In this document: one piece after another, positions 17,522-27,122 of the stretch
How the letters are laid out: each line of letters starts with the position of its first letter
How positions within the stretch are numbered: position 1 is the stretch's first letter
Origin: Pseudomonas sp. DTU_2021_1001937_2_SI_NGA_ILE_001
GTDB lineage: Bacteria > Pseudomonadota > Gammaproteobacteria > Pseudomonadales > Pseudomonadaceae
Length of the DNA: 64,000 nt
Assembly: GCF_032463525.1 (NCBI RefSeq)
Contig: NZ_CP135971.1
Location: 1,860,001-1,924,000 of the forward strand
Direction of reading: 5' to 3'
Made by a program: the position numbers and the translations under genes
The notes under the pieces: model-generated
Database searches by the model: none
Told to the model about the DNA's origin: nothing
What the model saw: the letters and a program-made list of their open reading frames with translations, nothing else

Positions 17522-17850
17522 CGGGCATTGACCTCTTGAGAAGTGGAGAGCACACAATAGCCTGCAAGCAACGTACCAGCTGGCATCATGACCTTCCGCC
17601 CTGCCACATCGAGCCTCGTGCCCTGCTTGACTTCAGTACAGCAGGCCCCCACCGCGCGGACACGACGCGTCATCGGATCGCCCTGCCCGGCTGTCGATGC
17701 CCGGCGACAGGACCAGCCCATGCCGCGAGCGACCATTCAGACGTAGGCGAACTGGCCGCCGAGCAATATCCTGTAACCGAACTGTCTGGCAGCGTCTGTA
17801 ATGCCGGGGTATGAACGGCGTCTATGTCATTTTGGTTACCGGATTTCCCA
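17522..17850. other. Divergent intergenic region, nothing specific
   Basis: About 330 bases between the divergent GNAT and hydrolase genes. It must hold both promoters; no operator, repeat or RNA could be supported. Confidence 0.4.
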
Positions 17851-18801
17851 ATGTCTTCTCCCAAACCTGCGCGCCGCGGCCTGCGTCGGCTGACCTGGAC
17901 GCTGATGGCGATGTTCGCCGTGGGCCTGCCGGTCGGCTGCTCGGTGCTGGAGCGCAAGGAACGCGAACTGGTGTTCCGCATCGAACCGGGCACCGCCAGC
18001 TGGTACGGCGGCCTGCCGGCAGGTGTCCAGGAACTCGACCTCAAGCCACCCAGCCTGGCCGCCGGACAGAATATCCACGCCTGGTGGTGGCCGGCACCGC
18101 GCAAGGACGCCCCCGCGGTGCTGTATCTGCACGGCTCACGCTGGAACCTTACCGGCCAGCTGTTCCGTATCGAGCAACTGCGCAGCCTGGGCTTTTCGGT
18201 ACTGGCCATCGACTACCGGGGTTTCGGCCAGAGCAAGGGCGAGCTGCCGTCGGAGAAAAGCGTCTATGAAGATGCGCGTATCGCCTGGGAACGCCTCAAG
18301 CTGCTGCAACCCGACCCTGCCCGGCGGCTGATCTACGGTCACTCCCTGGGCGGCGCGGTGGCCGTGGACCTGGCCGCCGAGCTGGGCCGCGACGCCGATG
18401 GCGACCCGCAGCAACTGCAGGCGCGCGGGCTGGTGATCGAGTCGACCTTCACCAACCTCGCCGATGTGGCCAGTTCCATCGCCAGCAGCTACACCTCGCT
18501 GCCGGTACGCTGGCTGCTGTCGCAGAAGTTCGACTCCGAAGGCAAGATCGCCGACATCGGCATGCCCGTGCTGATCGTGCATGGCACCGACGACCGCTAC
18601 GTCCCGCCGCGCTTCAGCGAAGCGCTGTACCAGGCCGCCGCCGAACCCAAGACCCTGTTGCTGGTGCCCGGCGGCACGCACAACAACAGCATGCGCCTGG
18701 GCCGCCAGGCTTATAGCCAGGCCCTGCAGACACTGCTCAAGACACCAGCGCCCAGCGAACAGGCCCGCCAGGCGGCGCACAAATCCGCTCAGCCGGGTTG
18801 A
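17851..18801 (+). CDS. Membrane-anchored alpha/beta hydrolase
   Basis: 316 residues. The N-terminus has a basic region (PARRGLRRL), a hydrophobic segment and GLPVGC, a lipobox-like site with Cys30, so it is probably exported and may be lipidated; Pro at -3 is not canonical. The hydrolase fold follows: oxyanion loop YLHGSRWN, nucleophile elbow GHSLGG, acid in HGTDDRYV and catalytic His in GGTHNNS. The substrate is unknown; similar BEM46-like proteins are common in pseudomonads. An ATG nine codons upstream is in frame. The 3' end overlaps the convergent XRE gene by 13 bases. Confidence 0.86.
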   Translation: MSSPKPARRGLRRLTWTLMAMFAVGLPVGCSVLERKERELVFRIEPGTASWYGGLPAGVQELDLKPPSLAAGQNIHAWWWPAPRKDAPAVLYLHGSRWNLTGQLFRIEQLRSLGFSVLAIDYRGFGQSKGELPSEKSVYEDARIAWERLKLLQPDPARRLIYGHSLGGAVAVDLAAELGRDADGDPQQLQARGLVIESTFTNLADVASSIASSYTSLPVRWLLSQKFDSEGKIADIGMPVLIVHGTDDRYVPPRFSEALYQAAAEPKTLLLVPGGTHNNSMRLGRQAYSQALQTLLKTPAPSEQARQAAHKSAQPG

Positions 18802-18995
18802 TCAGGCTCATACTGGAAAATCGCCTCGATGGGCAGGTCGAACAGCCTGGACATCTGGAAGGCCAGCGGCAGGCTGGGGTCGTAGCGGCCGTTCTCGATG
18901 GCATTGATGGTTTGTCGGGAGACCGCCAGGCGGCTGGCGAGATCCTCCTGGGACCACTGGCGCTCGGCCCGCAACGCCTTGAGCCGGTTGTTCAA
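18789..18995 (-). CDS. Small XRE-type DNA-binding protein, TTG start
   Basis: 68 residues, almost entirely a Cro/C1 helix-turn-helix: LKALRAERQWSQEDLASRLA then VSRQTINAIENGRYDPSL. I choose the TTG at 18995 because it overlaps the stop of the upstream membrane gene (TTGA) and yields the family start MNNRLKALR; an ATG 13 codons earlier would lie inside that gene. The pair membrane protein plus YozG-like regulator is a recurring arrangement. Autoregulation through the inverted repeat at 19381 is an inference. Confidence 0.88.
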   Translation of the reverse strand: MNNRLKALRAERQWSQEDLASRLAVSRQTINAIENGRYDPSLPLAFQMSRLFDLPIEAIFQYEPDQPG

Positions 18996-19363
18996 CGGTA
19001 GCGCCTTGCGGCGATCAGCAAGCCCAGCATCCACATCACCGCCATCAATGGCCAGACCACGAAGAGCGACAGTTTCGGCAGCCCGGCGATTTCCAGAAAG
19101 CCGTAGCTGAAAGTCAGCAGCGCGCTGGCCGCGAAGGCGAAGCCCAGCGCTTCGAACTGAATGCGCAGCTGCAGTTCATCCAGGCGGCGCAGCTGGCGGA
19201 CCACTGCCCAACACAACAGCAGGCCAGGCAACATCGGCGCCAGGCTGATTGCCGCTCGTGCTGCCGCTGACAGGTCAGCCCGCGCCAACGCCGCCAGGCT
19301 CAGGATCAACACGGCGACATAAGCCACCAAGGCAGCGGCGAATTCACGCAGATAGCGATTCAT
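18992..19363 (-). CDS. Four-helix inner-membrane protein paired with the XRE regulator
   Basis: 123 residues with four hydrophobic stretches (about 8-28, 38-55, 72-92 and 97-117), short loops and a basic end (IAARRYR). No named family is recognised, though the RRLDELQLRIQFEALGFAF block is seen in small proteins encoded beside XRE regulators. It is translationally coupled to the XRE gene through overlapping TTGA. The long inverted repeat upstream probably holds the promoter of both. Confidence 0.8.
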   Translation of the reverse strand: MNRYLREFAAALVAYVAVLILSLAALARADLSAAARAAISLAPMLPGLLLCWAVVRQLRRLDELQLRIQFEALGFAFAASALLTFSYGFLEIAGLPKLSLFVVWPLMAVMWMLGLLIAARRYR

Positions 19364-19380
19364 GGGACCTCTCTCGAAAT

Positions 19381-19437
19381 GGAAAGCATGCTTTACATGT
19401 TGCAACGAAGCCCGCCGGCATGTAAAGCAAACTTTCC
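19381..19437. promoter_or_regulatory. Long inverted repeat upstream of the membrane protein/XRE pair
   Basis: GGAAAGCATGCTTTACATG (19381-19399) and CATGTAAAGCAAACTTTCC (19419-19437) are reverse complements with two mismatches, separated by 19 bases. It fills the 80 bases between the pair and the histidine-kinase gene, whose stop is at 19444. It is a candidate operator for the XRE protein, or a terminator of the kinase gene. Confidence 0.6.
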
Positions 19438-19443
19438 TTCTGC

Positions 19444-21519
19444 TCAGTTGCGTTCGAGCATTTCGTAGATCCGGCTGGCAAACGCTTCCATGGCGAACGG
19501 CTTGGTCATGATCCACATACCCGGCTCAAGATGACCGTTGCCAATCACCGCGTTCTCGGCATAGCCGGTGATGAACAGCACTTTCAGCTCAGGGCGCAGG
19601 CGTCGCGCGGCATCGGCCAGCTGCCGACCGTTCATGCCACCGGGCAAGCCCACGTCGGTGACCAGCAGGTCGACCGGCTTGTCGCCCTCGAGAATGCGCA
19701 GCGCGCTGGCGCCATCCACCGCTTCGATCACCGCGTAGCCACGCTCTTCGAGCACTTCGCTGACCAGCATGCGGATGGTCGGCTCATCGTCGACGATCAT
19801 CACCCGGCACACGGCCGGCGCGCAGGCGCCCGGACTCTCGGCATCCAGTACCTGCGGCTCTTCGGCAGCCTGGTAATGGCGCGGCAGGTACAGGCACAGC
19901 GTGGTGCCCTGCTCGAGTTCCGAATAGATACGCACCTGGCCACCGGACTGGCGCACGAAGCCATACACCATCGATAGCCCCAGCCCGGTGCCCTGCCCCA
20001 GCGGCTTGGTGGTGAAGAAGGGATCGAAGGCCCGGGACATGACCTCCGGGGTCATGCCGGTGCCGGTATCGGTCACGCACAGCGACAGGTACTGACCCGG
20101 CGACAGGTCGCGCACCCGCGCCTCGCGCTCATCGATCCACTTGTTGGCCGTCTCGATGGTGATCCGTCCGCCCAGTGGCATGGCATCGCGGGCGTTGACG
20201 CACAGGTTGAGCAAGGCGCTTTCCAACTGCGGTGCGTCGATGAACGTCGACCACAGGCCGATGGCGGTGACCACCTCGACGGTGATGTGCGGGCCGACCG
20301 AACGGCGAATCAATTCTTCCATGCCGGCCACCAGGCGGTTGACGTCCACCGGCTTGGGGTCCAGGGTCTGGCGGCGCGAGAACGCCAGCAGGCGGTGCGT
20401 CAGGGAAGCGGCTCGCCGCGAAGCATCCTGGGCCGCTGCGGCATAGCGATCAATGCCGTCGAAACGCCCCTGGCTCAGACGCGCGCGCAGCAGCTCCAGC
20501 GAGCCGTTGATACCGGTCAGCAGGTTGTTGAAGTCATGCGCGATGCCCCCGGTCAGCTGCCCGACGGCTTCCATCTTCTGCGCCTGACGCAGGGCCTCCT
20601 CGGCCTGCTTGAGTCGTTCCTGCTCACGCAGTCGGTCGCTGATGTCGTAGGCGAACATGTAGGCGCCGATCACCTGGCCATCGGTCCCGCGCAAGGTGCG
20701 GTAGCGGATCTCGTAGAAGCGCGATGGCGCGCCGCTGGTCTGGAAATCGGTAACCTCGATGAATTCCTCGCCGCCCAAGGCGCGATCCCACAACCTGCGG
20801 ACGTGCTCGCGGGTATCGGGCAAGTGATCCAGGGCATCGAGCACACTCTGCCCGACCCGCGGTTGCACACCGAACAGTTGTTCGCACTCGGTGATCGCCA
20901 TGACGTTGAACGCCAGCCAGCGGTACTGGGGGTCGATGACATGAATACGAGCATCGGTTCCATCGACCACGTCAGCCAGCACGTTGCGTTCAGCCACGGC
21001 CTCACGCACACGGCTTTCCAGAGTCTCGTTGAGCTGCTGCAGGGCCAGTTCGGCACGCTTGCGCTGGGTGATGTCCTGGAACAGCACCGCCACCTGCTTG
21101 CGGCTGGCCGGCTCGATGCGAAAGGCCGCCAGGGCCAGGTAACGCCCGGTGGCCACCAGCTCGCGCTCGAACCGGATCGGTACGCCGCTGCGCAGCACCT
21201 CGCCGTACAGCTCGATCCAGCCATCGGCCTCGGCACCGACCATCTCGCGAACCTTCTTGCCGACCACGTTGGGAATCCCGGCATGGTTGGCGTAGGCAGC
21301 ATTGGCCTCGACATGCACATAGTCGCTCAGCGGACCATGCGGACCATCGAAGAACTCGATGATGCAGAAGCCTTCGTCCATGGTGTCGAACAGGAAGCGG
21401 TAGCGCTCCTGGGACAGCGCCAGGGCCGTCTCGGCCTGCAGGTCACGCACCGCCAGCTGCTGGCGCAAGCATGCATTCTCGGCCTCAAGGCGCTGCAGTT
21501 GGTCATGCAAGGGGTTCAT
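19444..21519 (-). CDS. Soluble hybrid sensor histidine kinase (PAS-PAS-HisKA-HATPase-REC)
   Basis: 691 residues from the chosen ATG; a GTG five codons earlier is possible and no start has a strong ribosome site. Order: short coiled coil (1-40), PAS (about 40-165), second PAS (about 185-300), HisKA with GGIAHDFNNLL (phospho-His), HATPase with NLCVNARDAM, DTGTGM and GQGTGLGLSMVYGF, then a C-terminal receiver with VTDVGLPGGMNG (phospho-Asp). No membrane segments are seen, so it senses in the cytoplasm. No response regulator is adjacent, and the receiver may pass phosphate to an unlinked partner. Not obviously connected to paaX, 150 bases upstream. Confidence 0.93.
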   Translation of the reverse strand: MNPLHDQLQRLEAENACLRQQLAVRDLQAETALALSQERYRFLFDTMDEGFCIIEFFDGPHGPLSDYVHVEANAAYANHAGIPNVVGKKVREMVGAEADGWIELYGEVLRSGVPIRFERELVATGRYLALAAFRIEPASRKQVAVLFQDITQRKRAELALQQLNETLESRVREAVAERNVLADVVDGTDARIHVIDPQYRWLAFNVMAITECEQLFGVQPRVGQSVLDALDHLPDTREHVRRLWDRALGGEEFIEVTDFQTSGAPSRFYEIRYRTLRGTDGQVIGAYMFAYDISDRLREQERLKQAEEALRQAQKMEAVGQLTGGIAHDFNNLLTGINGSLELLRARLSQGRFDGIDRYAAAAQDASRRAASLTHRLLAFSRRQTLDPKPVDVNRLVAGMEELIRRSVGPHITVEVVTAIGLWSTFIDAPQLESALLNLCVNARDAMPLGGRITIETANKWIDEREARVRDLSPGQYLSLCVTDTGTGMTPEVMSRAFDPFFTTKPLGQGTGLGLSMVYGFVRQSGGQVRIYSELEQGTTLCLYLPRHYQAAEEPQVLDAESPGACAPAVCRVMIVDDEPTIRMLVSEVLEERGYAVIEAVDGASALRILEGDKPVDLLVTDVGLPGGMNGRQLADAARRLRPELKVLFITGYAENAVIGNGHLEPGMWIMTKPFAMEAFASRIYEMLERN

Positions 21520-21671
21520 CTGATGATCGGTCACGGCTCGAAGTCCCGATAGGAAGGGGCGCTGTGGCGACACGTACGACGGCCACGGCACGCAGCGAGA
21601 ATATCCCTGCGCAGCCACAGACCATGCGGCCGCAAAAGGGTTTTATCGCAGCAGCAATGCTCGCCGTTTTT

Positions 21672-22595
21672 TTAACGCAGGCCACCGAAACGCTGCCAGA
21701 AGCTTTCGCCTACATCGGGTAGAGGTCCGTCGGCGGTCTCCATCGCGCCGGCCAGCCATTGCTCGGCCTTGGCACACACCAGCCGGTAGATATTGCGACA
21801 CAGCTGGCGGGCCGCACGCCCCTCCCAGTCGCCGGGCAGCAGTTCGTCGGGCAGTTGCGGGTCGCGCAGCAGCAGGCGGCGGTACTCATGGACCAACAGG
21901 GTACGCGCCAGAAAGCAATCCTCGCCGCGCAGTTCGTCCTGTTCACGCAGCGCCTGCCAAAGCGGGCGGAACAGCTGGATGAATTCACTGTAGTGCTGGC
22001 CCAGCTCGTCGATGTTCCAGCTCTCGCGCGCCTGCGCACGCAGCGCCTTGGACGCCAGAACATCCTGGCCGCGGGTTTCGAAGACGATGCTGTCGTCCAG
22101 TGCGTCGAGTTCCTGCAGGGTGGCGCTGACATCTGCCTTGTCGCCGCGCGGGTTGGCCAGCACGGTCGGAGCGATCGCGCCAAAACCCTGCCACTCCAGT
22201 TCTTCGCGCACCTGCTTGCGTTTGTCTGCTGGCAGTTGCGAGAGCACCACAAGGCACCAGGCACCATCCCAGGCTGGCACGCTGGTGCTGTACACGCGCT
22301 TGAAGGCCTTTTCGAAACGCCGTCGTCCGGTGCCGGTCAGGCTGTAGTAGCTGCGTCGGCCGACTTTCTCGGACGTCAGCCAGCCCTCCTTGGTAAGACG
22401 AAAGATCGAGGTGCGGATCAGCCGCTCGTTGATGCCCATGGGCTCCAGCAGCTGGATCAGGCTGCCCAGCCAGACCGTGCCGCCGTGGGGCTCGATGGCA
22501 TCGCCATACAAGGTGATGATCAGTGAACTGGCGCGGATCGGCGTGCGCTCCTGAAAGCGCTGGATGAGCTGGGCGAGCGGAGCAAGGGACGTCAT
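21672..22595 (-). CDS. paaX: Phenylacetyl-CoA-responsive repressor PaaX
   Basis: 307 residues, the family length. The N-terminal winged helix (about 20-95, with RASSLIITLYGDAIEPHGG and RLIRTSIFRLTKEGWL) is followed by the PaaX central and C-terminal domains (VPAWDGAWCLVVL, LVHEYRRLLLRDPQLPDELL). PaaX represses paa promoters and is released by phenylacetyl-CoA. It is the second gene of paaY-paaX, divergent from paaFGHIJK. Candidate binding dyads are annotated at the paaF and paaA promoters. It sits 67 bases after paaY. Confidence 0.97.
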   Translation of the reverse strand: MTSLAPLAQLIQRFQERTPIRASSLIITLYGDAIEPHGGTVWLGSLIQLLEPMGINERLIRTSIFRLTKEGWLTSEKVGRRSYYSLTGTGRRRFEKAFKRVYSTSVPAWDGAWCLVVLSQLPADKRKQVREELEWQGFGAIAPTVLANPRGDKADVSATLQELDALDDSIVFETRGQDVLASKALRAQARESWNIDELGQHYSEFIQLFRPLWQALREQDELRGEDCFLARTLLVHEYRRLLLRDPQLPDELLPGDWEGRAARQLCRNIYRLVCAKAEQWLAGAMETADGPLPDVGESFWQRFGGLR

Positions 22596-22662
22596 GGGCG
22601 TACCGGACAGCGAAAAAGATGCCGAATATAACCGCCCGGCGGGATGCCTGCGAGCCTGCCCA

Positions 22663-23256
22663 TCAATCCCCGGCCTTGGGCCGCAAGGCGCTGTCGCTGA
22701 TTCGCGGCCGTCCGGCTTCCACTTCGCTCAGCGGCTCACAGGCCACCAGGCCGTGCCGACAGCGTTGCGCCAACTGCTGGTATTCACGGGTGCCAGCCTG
22801 CTTCCAGGCCACTTCGTCATCGCTCAGGCGGCGTTTGACCGTCGCTGGCGAACCGAGCACCAGCGACTGCTCGGCGCAACTGAAGCGTGCCTTGACGAAA
22901 GTGGTGGCGGCAACGAACGACCGCGCGCCGATCTCGGCGTAGTCCATCACCACTGCGTTCATGCCCACCAGCACATCCTCACCGATACGGCAGCCGTGCA
23001 ACACCGCGCCATGGCCGATATGGCCGTTGCGTCCCACCACCGTATCGCTGTCGGGAAAACCGTGCATCACGCAGGTGTCCTGCAGGTTGGCGCCCTCCTC
23101 CAGGACGATGCGCCCGAAGTCGCCGCGCAGGCTGGCCAGCGGACCGACATAGCAGCCAGGACCGATGATCACGTCACCGATCAGCACCGCCGTGGGGTGC
23201 ACGAAAGCCGTGGGATGCACCACGGGGGTCAGGCCATCGAGGCTGTAACAGGTCAT
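22663..23256 (-). CDS. paaY: PaaY thioesterase (gamma-carbonic-anhydrase fold)
   Basis: 197 residues with a left-handed beta-helix of hexapeptide repeats ([38 protein letters not shown]) and the metal-site histidines around [11 protein letters not shown]. PaaY hydrolyses CoA thioesters of dead-end intermediates and helps induction with PaaX (known for E. coli). It is transcribed divergently from paaF and is first in the two-gene paaY-paaX unit. The C-terminal 35 residues are polar and variable. Confidence 0.96.
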   Translation of the reverse strand: MTCYSLDGLTPVVHPTAFVHPTAVLIGDVIIGPGCYVGPLASLRGDFGRIVLEEGANLQDTCVMHGFPDSDTVVGRNGHIGHGAVLHGCRIGEDVLVGMNAVVMDYAEIGARSFVAATTFVKARFSCAEQSLVLGSPATVKRRLSDDEVAWKQAGTREYQQLAQRCRHGLVACEPLSEVEAGRPRISDSALRPKAGD

Positions 23257-23435
23257 TCATGAGTCTCCTCGTATCACGTGGGTCGGCGCAGGCGAGGATC
23301 ATGCTCTACCGCACGACCCATATCTATAAAATCATGCGTATCACGTTCAGATCTTTCCAAACGCCATGAAAGGCTTTAACTCATTGGGCCAACCACCAAT
23401 GCTGGTAATTGCCGCGCCTTCTCAAACACATATTA

Positions 23436-23489
23436 GACACACAAATAAAATAAAACATATGTTGTTTTGTATCGCATCAAGCCTATACT
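23436..23489 (+). promoter_or_regulatory. paaF promoter with candidate PaaX dyad
   Basis: A -35-like TTGTTT (23462-23467) and -10 TATACT (23484-23489) are separated by 16 bases. The stretch TTGTTTTGTATCGC overlaps the -35 and spacer. Upstream, GACACACAAATAAA (23436-23449) resembles its reverse complement. The same two half-elements, better conserved, flank the paaA promoter, which is why a common regulator is suspected. Start points are inferred only. Confidence 0.55.
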
Positions 23490-23572
23490 CGGTCCAGCAC
23501 TGCCCCGAGGGCATCTGCCCATTCCAATAATCAGCGGCCCCAAGGTCGCGCGTGCCATCCGAGGACCTGACG

Positions 23573-24346
<774 letters not shown>

Positions 24347-24373
24347 TCCAAGCCATTCATCGAGAGCGCCATC

Positions 24374-25165
24374 ATGGACTTCCAGCACATCCTGTTTGCC
24401 ATTGAGGACGGCGTGGCCTTCCTCAGCCTCAACCGTCCCGAGCAACTGAACAGTTTCAACACCGCCATGCACCTGGAAGTACGCGAGGCCCTCAAGCGCG
24501 TGCGCCAGGACGGCGCGGCGCGGGTGCTGCTGATTACCGGCGAAGGCCGCGGCTTCTGCGCCGGCCAGGACCTCTCCGACCGCAACGTCGCACCCGGCGC
24601 GCAGATGCCCGACCTGGGCGAGTCCATCGAGCAGTTCTACAACCCGCTGATCCGTACCCTGCGTGACCTGCCAATGCCAGTGATCTGCGCGGTCAATGGC
24701 GTGGCTGCCGGTGCCGGGGCGAATATCCCGCTGGCCTGCGACCTGGTGCTGGCAGCGCGCTCGGCCAGTTTCATCCAGGCGTTCTGCAAGATCGGTCTGG
24801 TGCCGGATTCTGGCGGTACCTGGAGCCTGCCGCGCCTGGTCGGCATGGCGCGGGCCAAGGCCCTGGCCCTGCTCGGTGAGCGGCTCAGTGCCGAACAGGC
24901 CGAGCAATGGGGCTTGATCTACCGGGTGGTGGACGACGCCGATCTGCGCGATGAAGCCCTGAAACTGGCCCGCCACCTCGCCACCCAGCCCACCTACGGC
25001 CTGGCGCTGATCAAACGCGCCTTCAATGCCAGCGCCCACAACAGTTTCGACGAACAACTGGAGCTGGAGCGTGACCTGCAGCGCCTGGCCGGGCGCAGCG
25101 ACGACTACCGCGAGGGCGTCTCGGCCTTCATGAACAAACGCACCCCCACCTTCAAGGGACACTGA
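24374..25165 (+). CDS. paaG: 1,2-Epoxyphenylacetyl-CoA isomerase
   Basis: 263-residue crotonase that turns the ring epoxide into oxepin-CoA and also shifts double bonds downstream. Instead of the two hydratase Glu it has AAGAGANIPLACDL and CKIGLVPDSGGTWSLPR; the Asp in VPDSGG is the isomerase-type acid. The N-terminal LNRPEQLNSFNTAM and GEGRGFCAGQDLSDRN are typical. It lies 27 bases after paaF and 3 bases before paaH. The C-terminus KRTPTFKGH repeats that of PaaF. Confidence 0.97.
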   Translation: MDFQHILFAIEDGVAFLSLNRPEQLNSFNTAMHLEVREALKRVRQDGAARVLLITGEGRGFCAGQDLSDRNVAPGAQMPDLGESIEQFYNPLIRTLRDLPMPVICAVNGVAAGAGANIPLACDLVLAARSASFIQAFCKIGLVPDSGGTWSLPRLVGMARAKALALLGERLSAEQAEQWGLIYRVVDDADLRDEALKLARHLATQPTYGLALIKRAFNASAHNSFDEQLELERDLQRLAGRSDDYREGVSAFMNKRTPTFKGH

Positions 25166-25168
25166 GCC

Positions 25169-26689
25169 ATGGCAGCCCTGGATAAAAACACGCAGGTGGC
25201 GGTCATCGGCGCGGGCGCCATGGGCGCCGGCATCGCCCAGGTCGCCGCTCAGGCCGGCCACTCGGTTCTCCTGTTCGACACCCGTGACGGCGCGGCCGCC
25301 CAGGCCATCGTCGGCATCGACCGACAGCTGGGTCGGCTGGTCGAAAAGGGCCGGCTGGCGGCCAGCGAACACAGCGCCATCCGCGCACGCCTGCACGCAG
25401 CCGACAGTCTCGCCGGGCTGGCTGACGCCGGCCTGGTGATCGAAGCCATCGTCGAGAACCTGGAGGTCAAGCGGGGCCTGCTGCGCGAGCTGGAGAGCGT
25501 CTGCACCGCCAGCTGCATCCTGGCCAGCAACACCTCGTCCCTGTCGATCACCAGCCTGGCCGCCGGCCTGCAACACCCCGAGCGCGTCATCGGCCTGCAC
25601 TTCTTCAACCCGGCGCCGCTGATGGCGCTGGTCGAGGTGGTGTCGGGTCTGGCCACCGCCCCGGCACTGGCCGACGCCCTGTATGCCACCGCCCGGGCCT
25701 GGGGCAAGCAGCCAGTGCATACGCGCTCTACGCCGGGCTTCATCGTCAACCGCGTGGCGCGACCGTTCTATGCCGAGAGCCTGCGCCTGCTGCAGGAAGG
25801 CGCGGCGGATTGCGCCACCCTCGACGCCCTGCTGCGCGAAGCCGGCGGCTTTCGCATGGGTGCGTTCGAACTCACCGACCTGATCGGCCATGACGTCAAT
25901 TACGCGGTGACCTGCTCGGTGTTCGAGGCCTATTACGGCGACATGCGTTTCCAGCCGTCGCTGATCCAGAAGGAACTGGTGGACGCCGGGCACCTGGGCC
26001 GCAAGAGCGGCCGCGGCTTCTATGACTACAGCGATGGAGCACTGCGCCCGACCGCGAGCCAGGCACCTGCCGCACCATCCATCGAAGGCTGTGTGGTGGA
26101 AGGCGAGCTGGGTATCGCCGAGCCGCTGGTCGAACGCCTGCATCAGGCCGGGGTGGTGGTAACCCGGCGTGCCGGAACCGGGCTGATCCGCGTCGGTGAC
26201 GCGGTACTGGCGCTCAGCGATGGCCGCCTGGCCAGCCAGCGCGCCCGCCAGGACGGCATCAGCGGTCTGGTGCTGTTCGACCTGGCCCTGGATTATGCCA
26301 AGGCCGAGCGCCTGGCCATCAGCCGCGCAGCCCGCACCTCGGAAGCGGCGTTGCAACAGGCGATCGGCCTGTTACAGCGCGCCGGCCTGAAGGTCAGCCT
26401 GATCGAGGACACCCCGGCGCTGGTGGTGCTGCGCACCGTGGCGATGCTCGCCAACGAAGGCGCCGACGCGCTGCTGCACGGCGTGGCCAGCGCCGCCGAC
26501 ATCGACCTGGCCATGTGCGCCGGCGTCAACTACCCACGCGGCCCGCTGGCCTGGGCCGACGCCATCGGCCCGGCGCAGGTTCTCGGAACCCTGGAAAACC
26601 TGCAGGCCGCCTACGGCGAAACCCGCTACCGCCCCTCGCTGCTGCTGCGGCGACGCACCGAACAAGGGAGCACCCTGCATGCCGCTTGA
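25169..26689 (+). CDS. paaH: 3-Hydroxyadipyl-CoA dehydrogenase
   Basis: 506 residues. Oxidises 3-hydroxyadipyl-CoA to 3-oxoadipyl-CoA with NAD+. NAD fold VIGAGAMGAGIAQVAAQAGH at the N-terminus, substrate loop EAIVENLEVK, catalytic His in GLHFFNPAPLM with the partner Glu. The C-terminal half contains two HCDH C-domains, FIVNRVARPFYAESLRLL and a second near residue 400-490 ending with MCAGVNYPRGPLAWAD. This tandem layout is normal for PaaH. It overlaps paaI by 11 bases. Confidence 0.97.
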   Translation: MAALDKNTQVAVIGAGAMGAGIAQVAAQAGHSVLLFDTRDGAAAQAIVGIDRQLGRLVEKGRLAASEHSAIRARLHAADSLAGLADAGLVIEAIVENLEVKRGLLRELESVCTASCILASNTSSLSITSLAAGLQHPERVIGLHFFNPAPLMALVEVVSGLATAPALADALYATARAWGKQPVHTRSTPGFIVNRVARPFYAESLRLLQEGAADCATLDALLREAGGFRMGAFELTDLIGHDVNYAVTCSVFEAYYGDMRFQPSLIQKELVDAGHLGRKSGRGFYDYSDGALRPTASQAPAAPSIEGCVVEGELGIAEPLVERLHQAGVVVTRRAGTGLIRVGDAVLALSDGRLASQRARQDGISGLVLFDLALDYAKAERLAISRAARTSEAALQQAIGLLQRAGLKVSLIEDTPALVVLRTVAMLANEGADALLHGVASAADIDLAMCAGVNYPRGPLAWADAIGPAQVLGTLENLQAAYGETRYRPSLLLRRRTEQGSTLHAA

Positions 26690-27122
26690 TGCCCAGCAGC
26701 TGGCCGAAGCCTGTGCCAGCACCCTCTACGAACGCGATGCCGCCAGCCAGGCCATGGGCATGCAACTGCTGGAGGTCGGTCCCGGCCGCGCCAGTGTCGG
26801 CATGCACGTGCGCGCCGACATGCTGCAGGGCGTTGGCACCTGCCATGGCGGGCACCTGTTCGCCCTGGCCGACTCGGCCTTCGCCTTCGCCTGCAACACC
26901 TACAACGCAGTGACCGTGGCCATCGGCTGCAGCATCGACTACGTCGCCCCTGCGCAGCTGGACGACCGGCTTGTCGCCAGGGCCGTCGAGCAGAGCCGCA
27001 GCGGTCGTACCGGCAACTACGACGTGCGCATCGAAAACCAGCGTGGCGAGCTGATCGCCCTGTTCCATGGCAAATCCTACAAAGTGCGCGGCACCCTGCT
27101 CGACCTGGAGAACCTGCAATGA
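26679..27122 (+). CDS. paaI: Hydroxyphenylacetyl-CoA thioesterase
   Basis: 147-residue hot-dog thioesterase. It rescues CoA from stalled ring-hydroxylated phenylacetyl-CoA esters. The active-site helix GVGTCHGGHLFALADSAFAF holds the catalytic Asp, and the C-terminal strand has ALFHGKSYKVRG. It starts inside the end of paaH and its stop overlaps the paaJ start (ATGA), so it is translated as part of a coupled block. Confidence 0.96.
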   Translation: MPLDAQQLAEACASTLYERDAASQAMGMQLLEVGPGRASVGMHVRADMLQGVGTCHGGHLFALADSAFAFACNTYNAVTVAIGCSIDYVAPAQLDDRLVARAVEQSRSGRTGNYDVRIENQRGELIALFHGKSYKVRGTLLDLENLQ

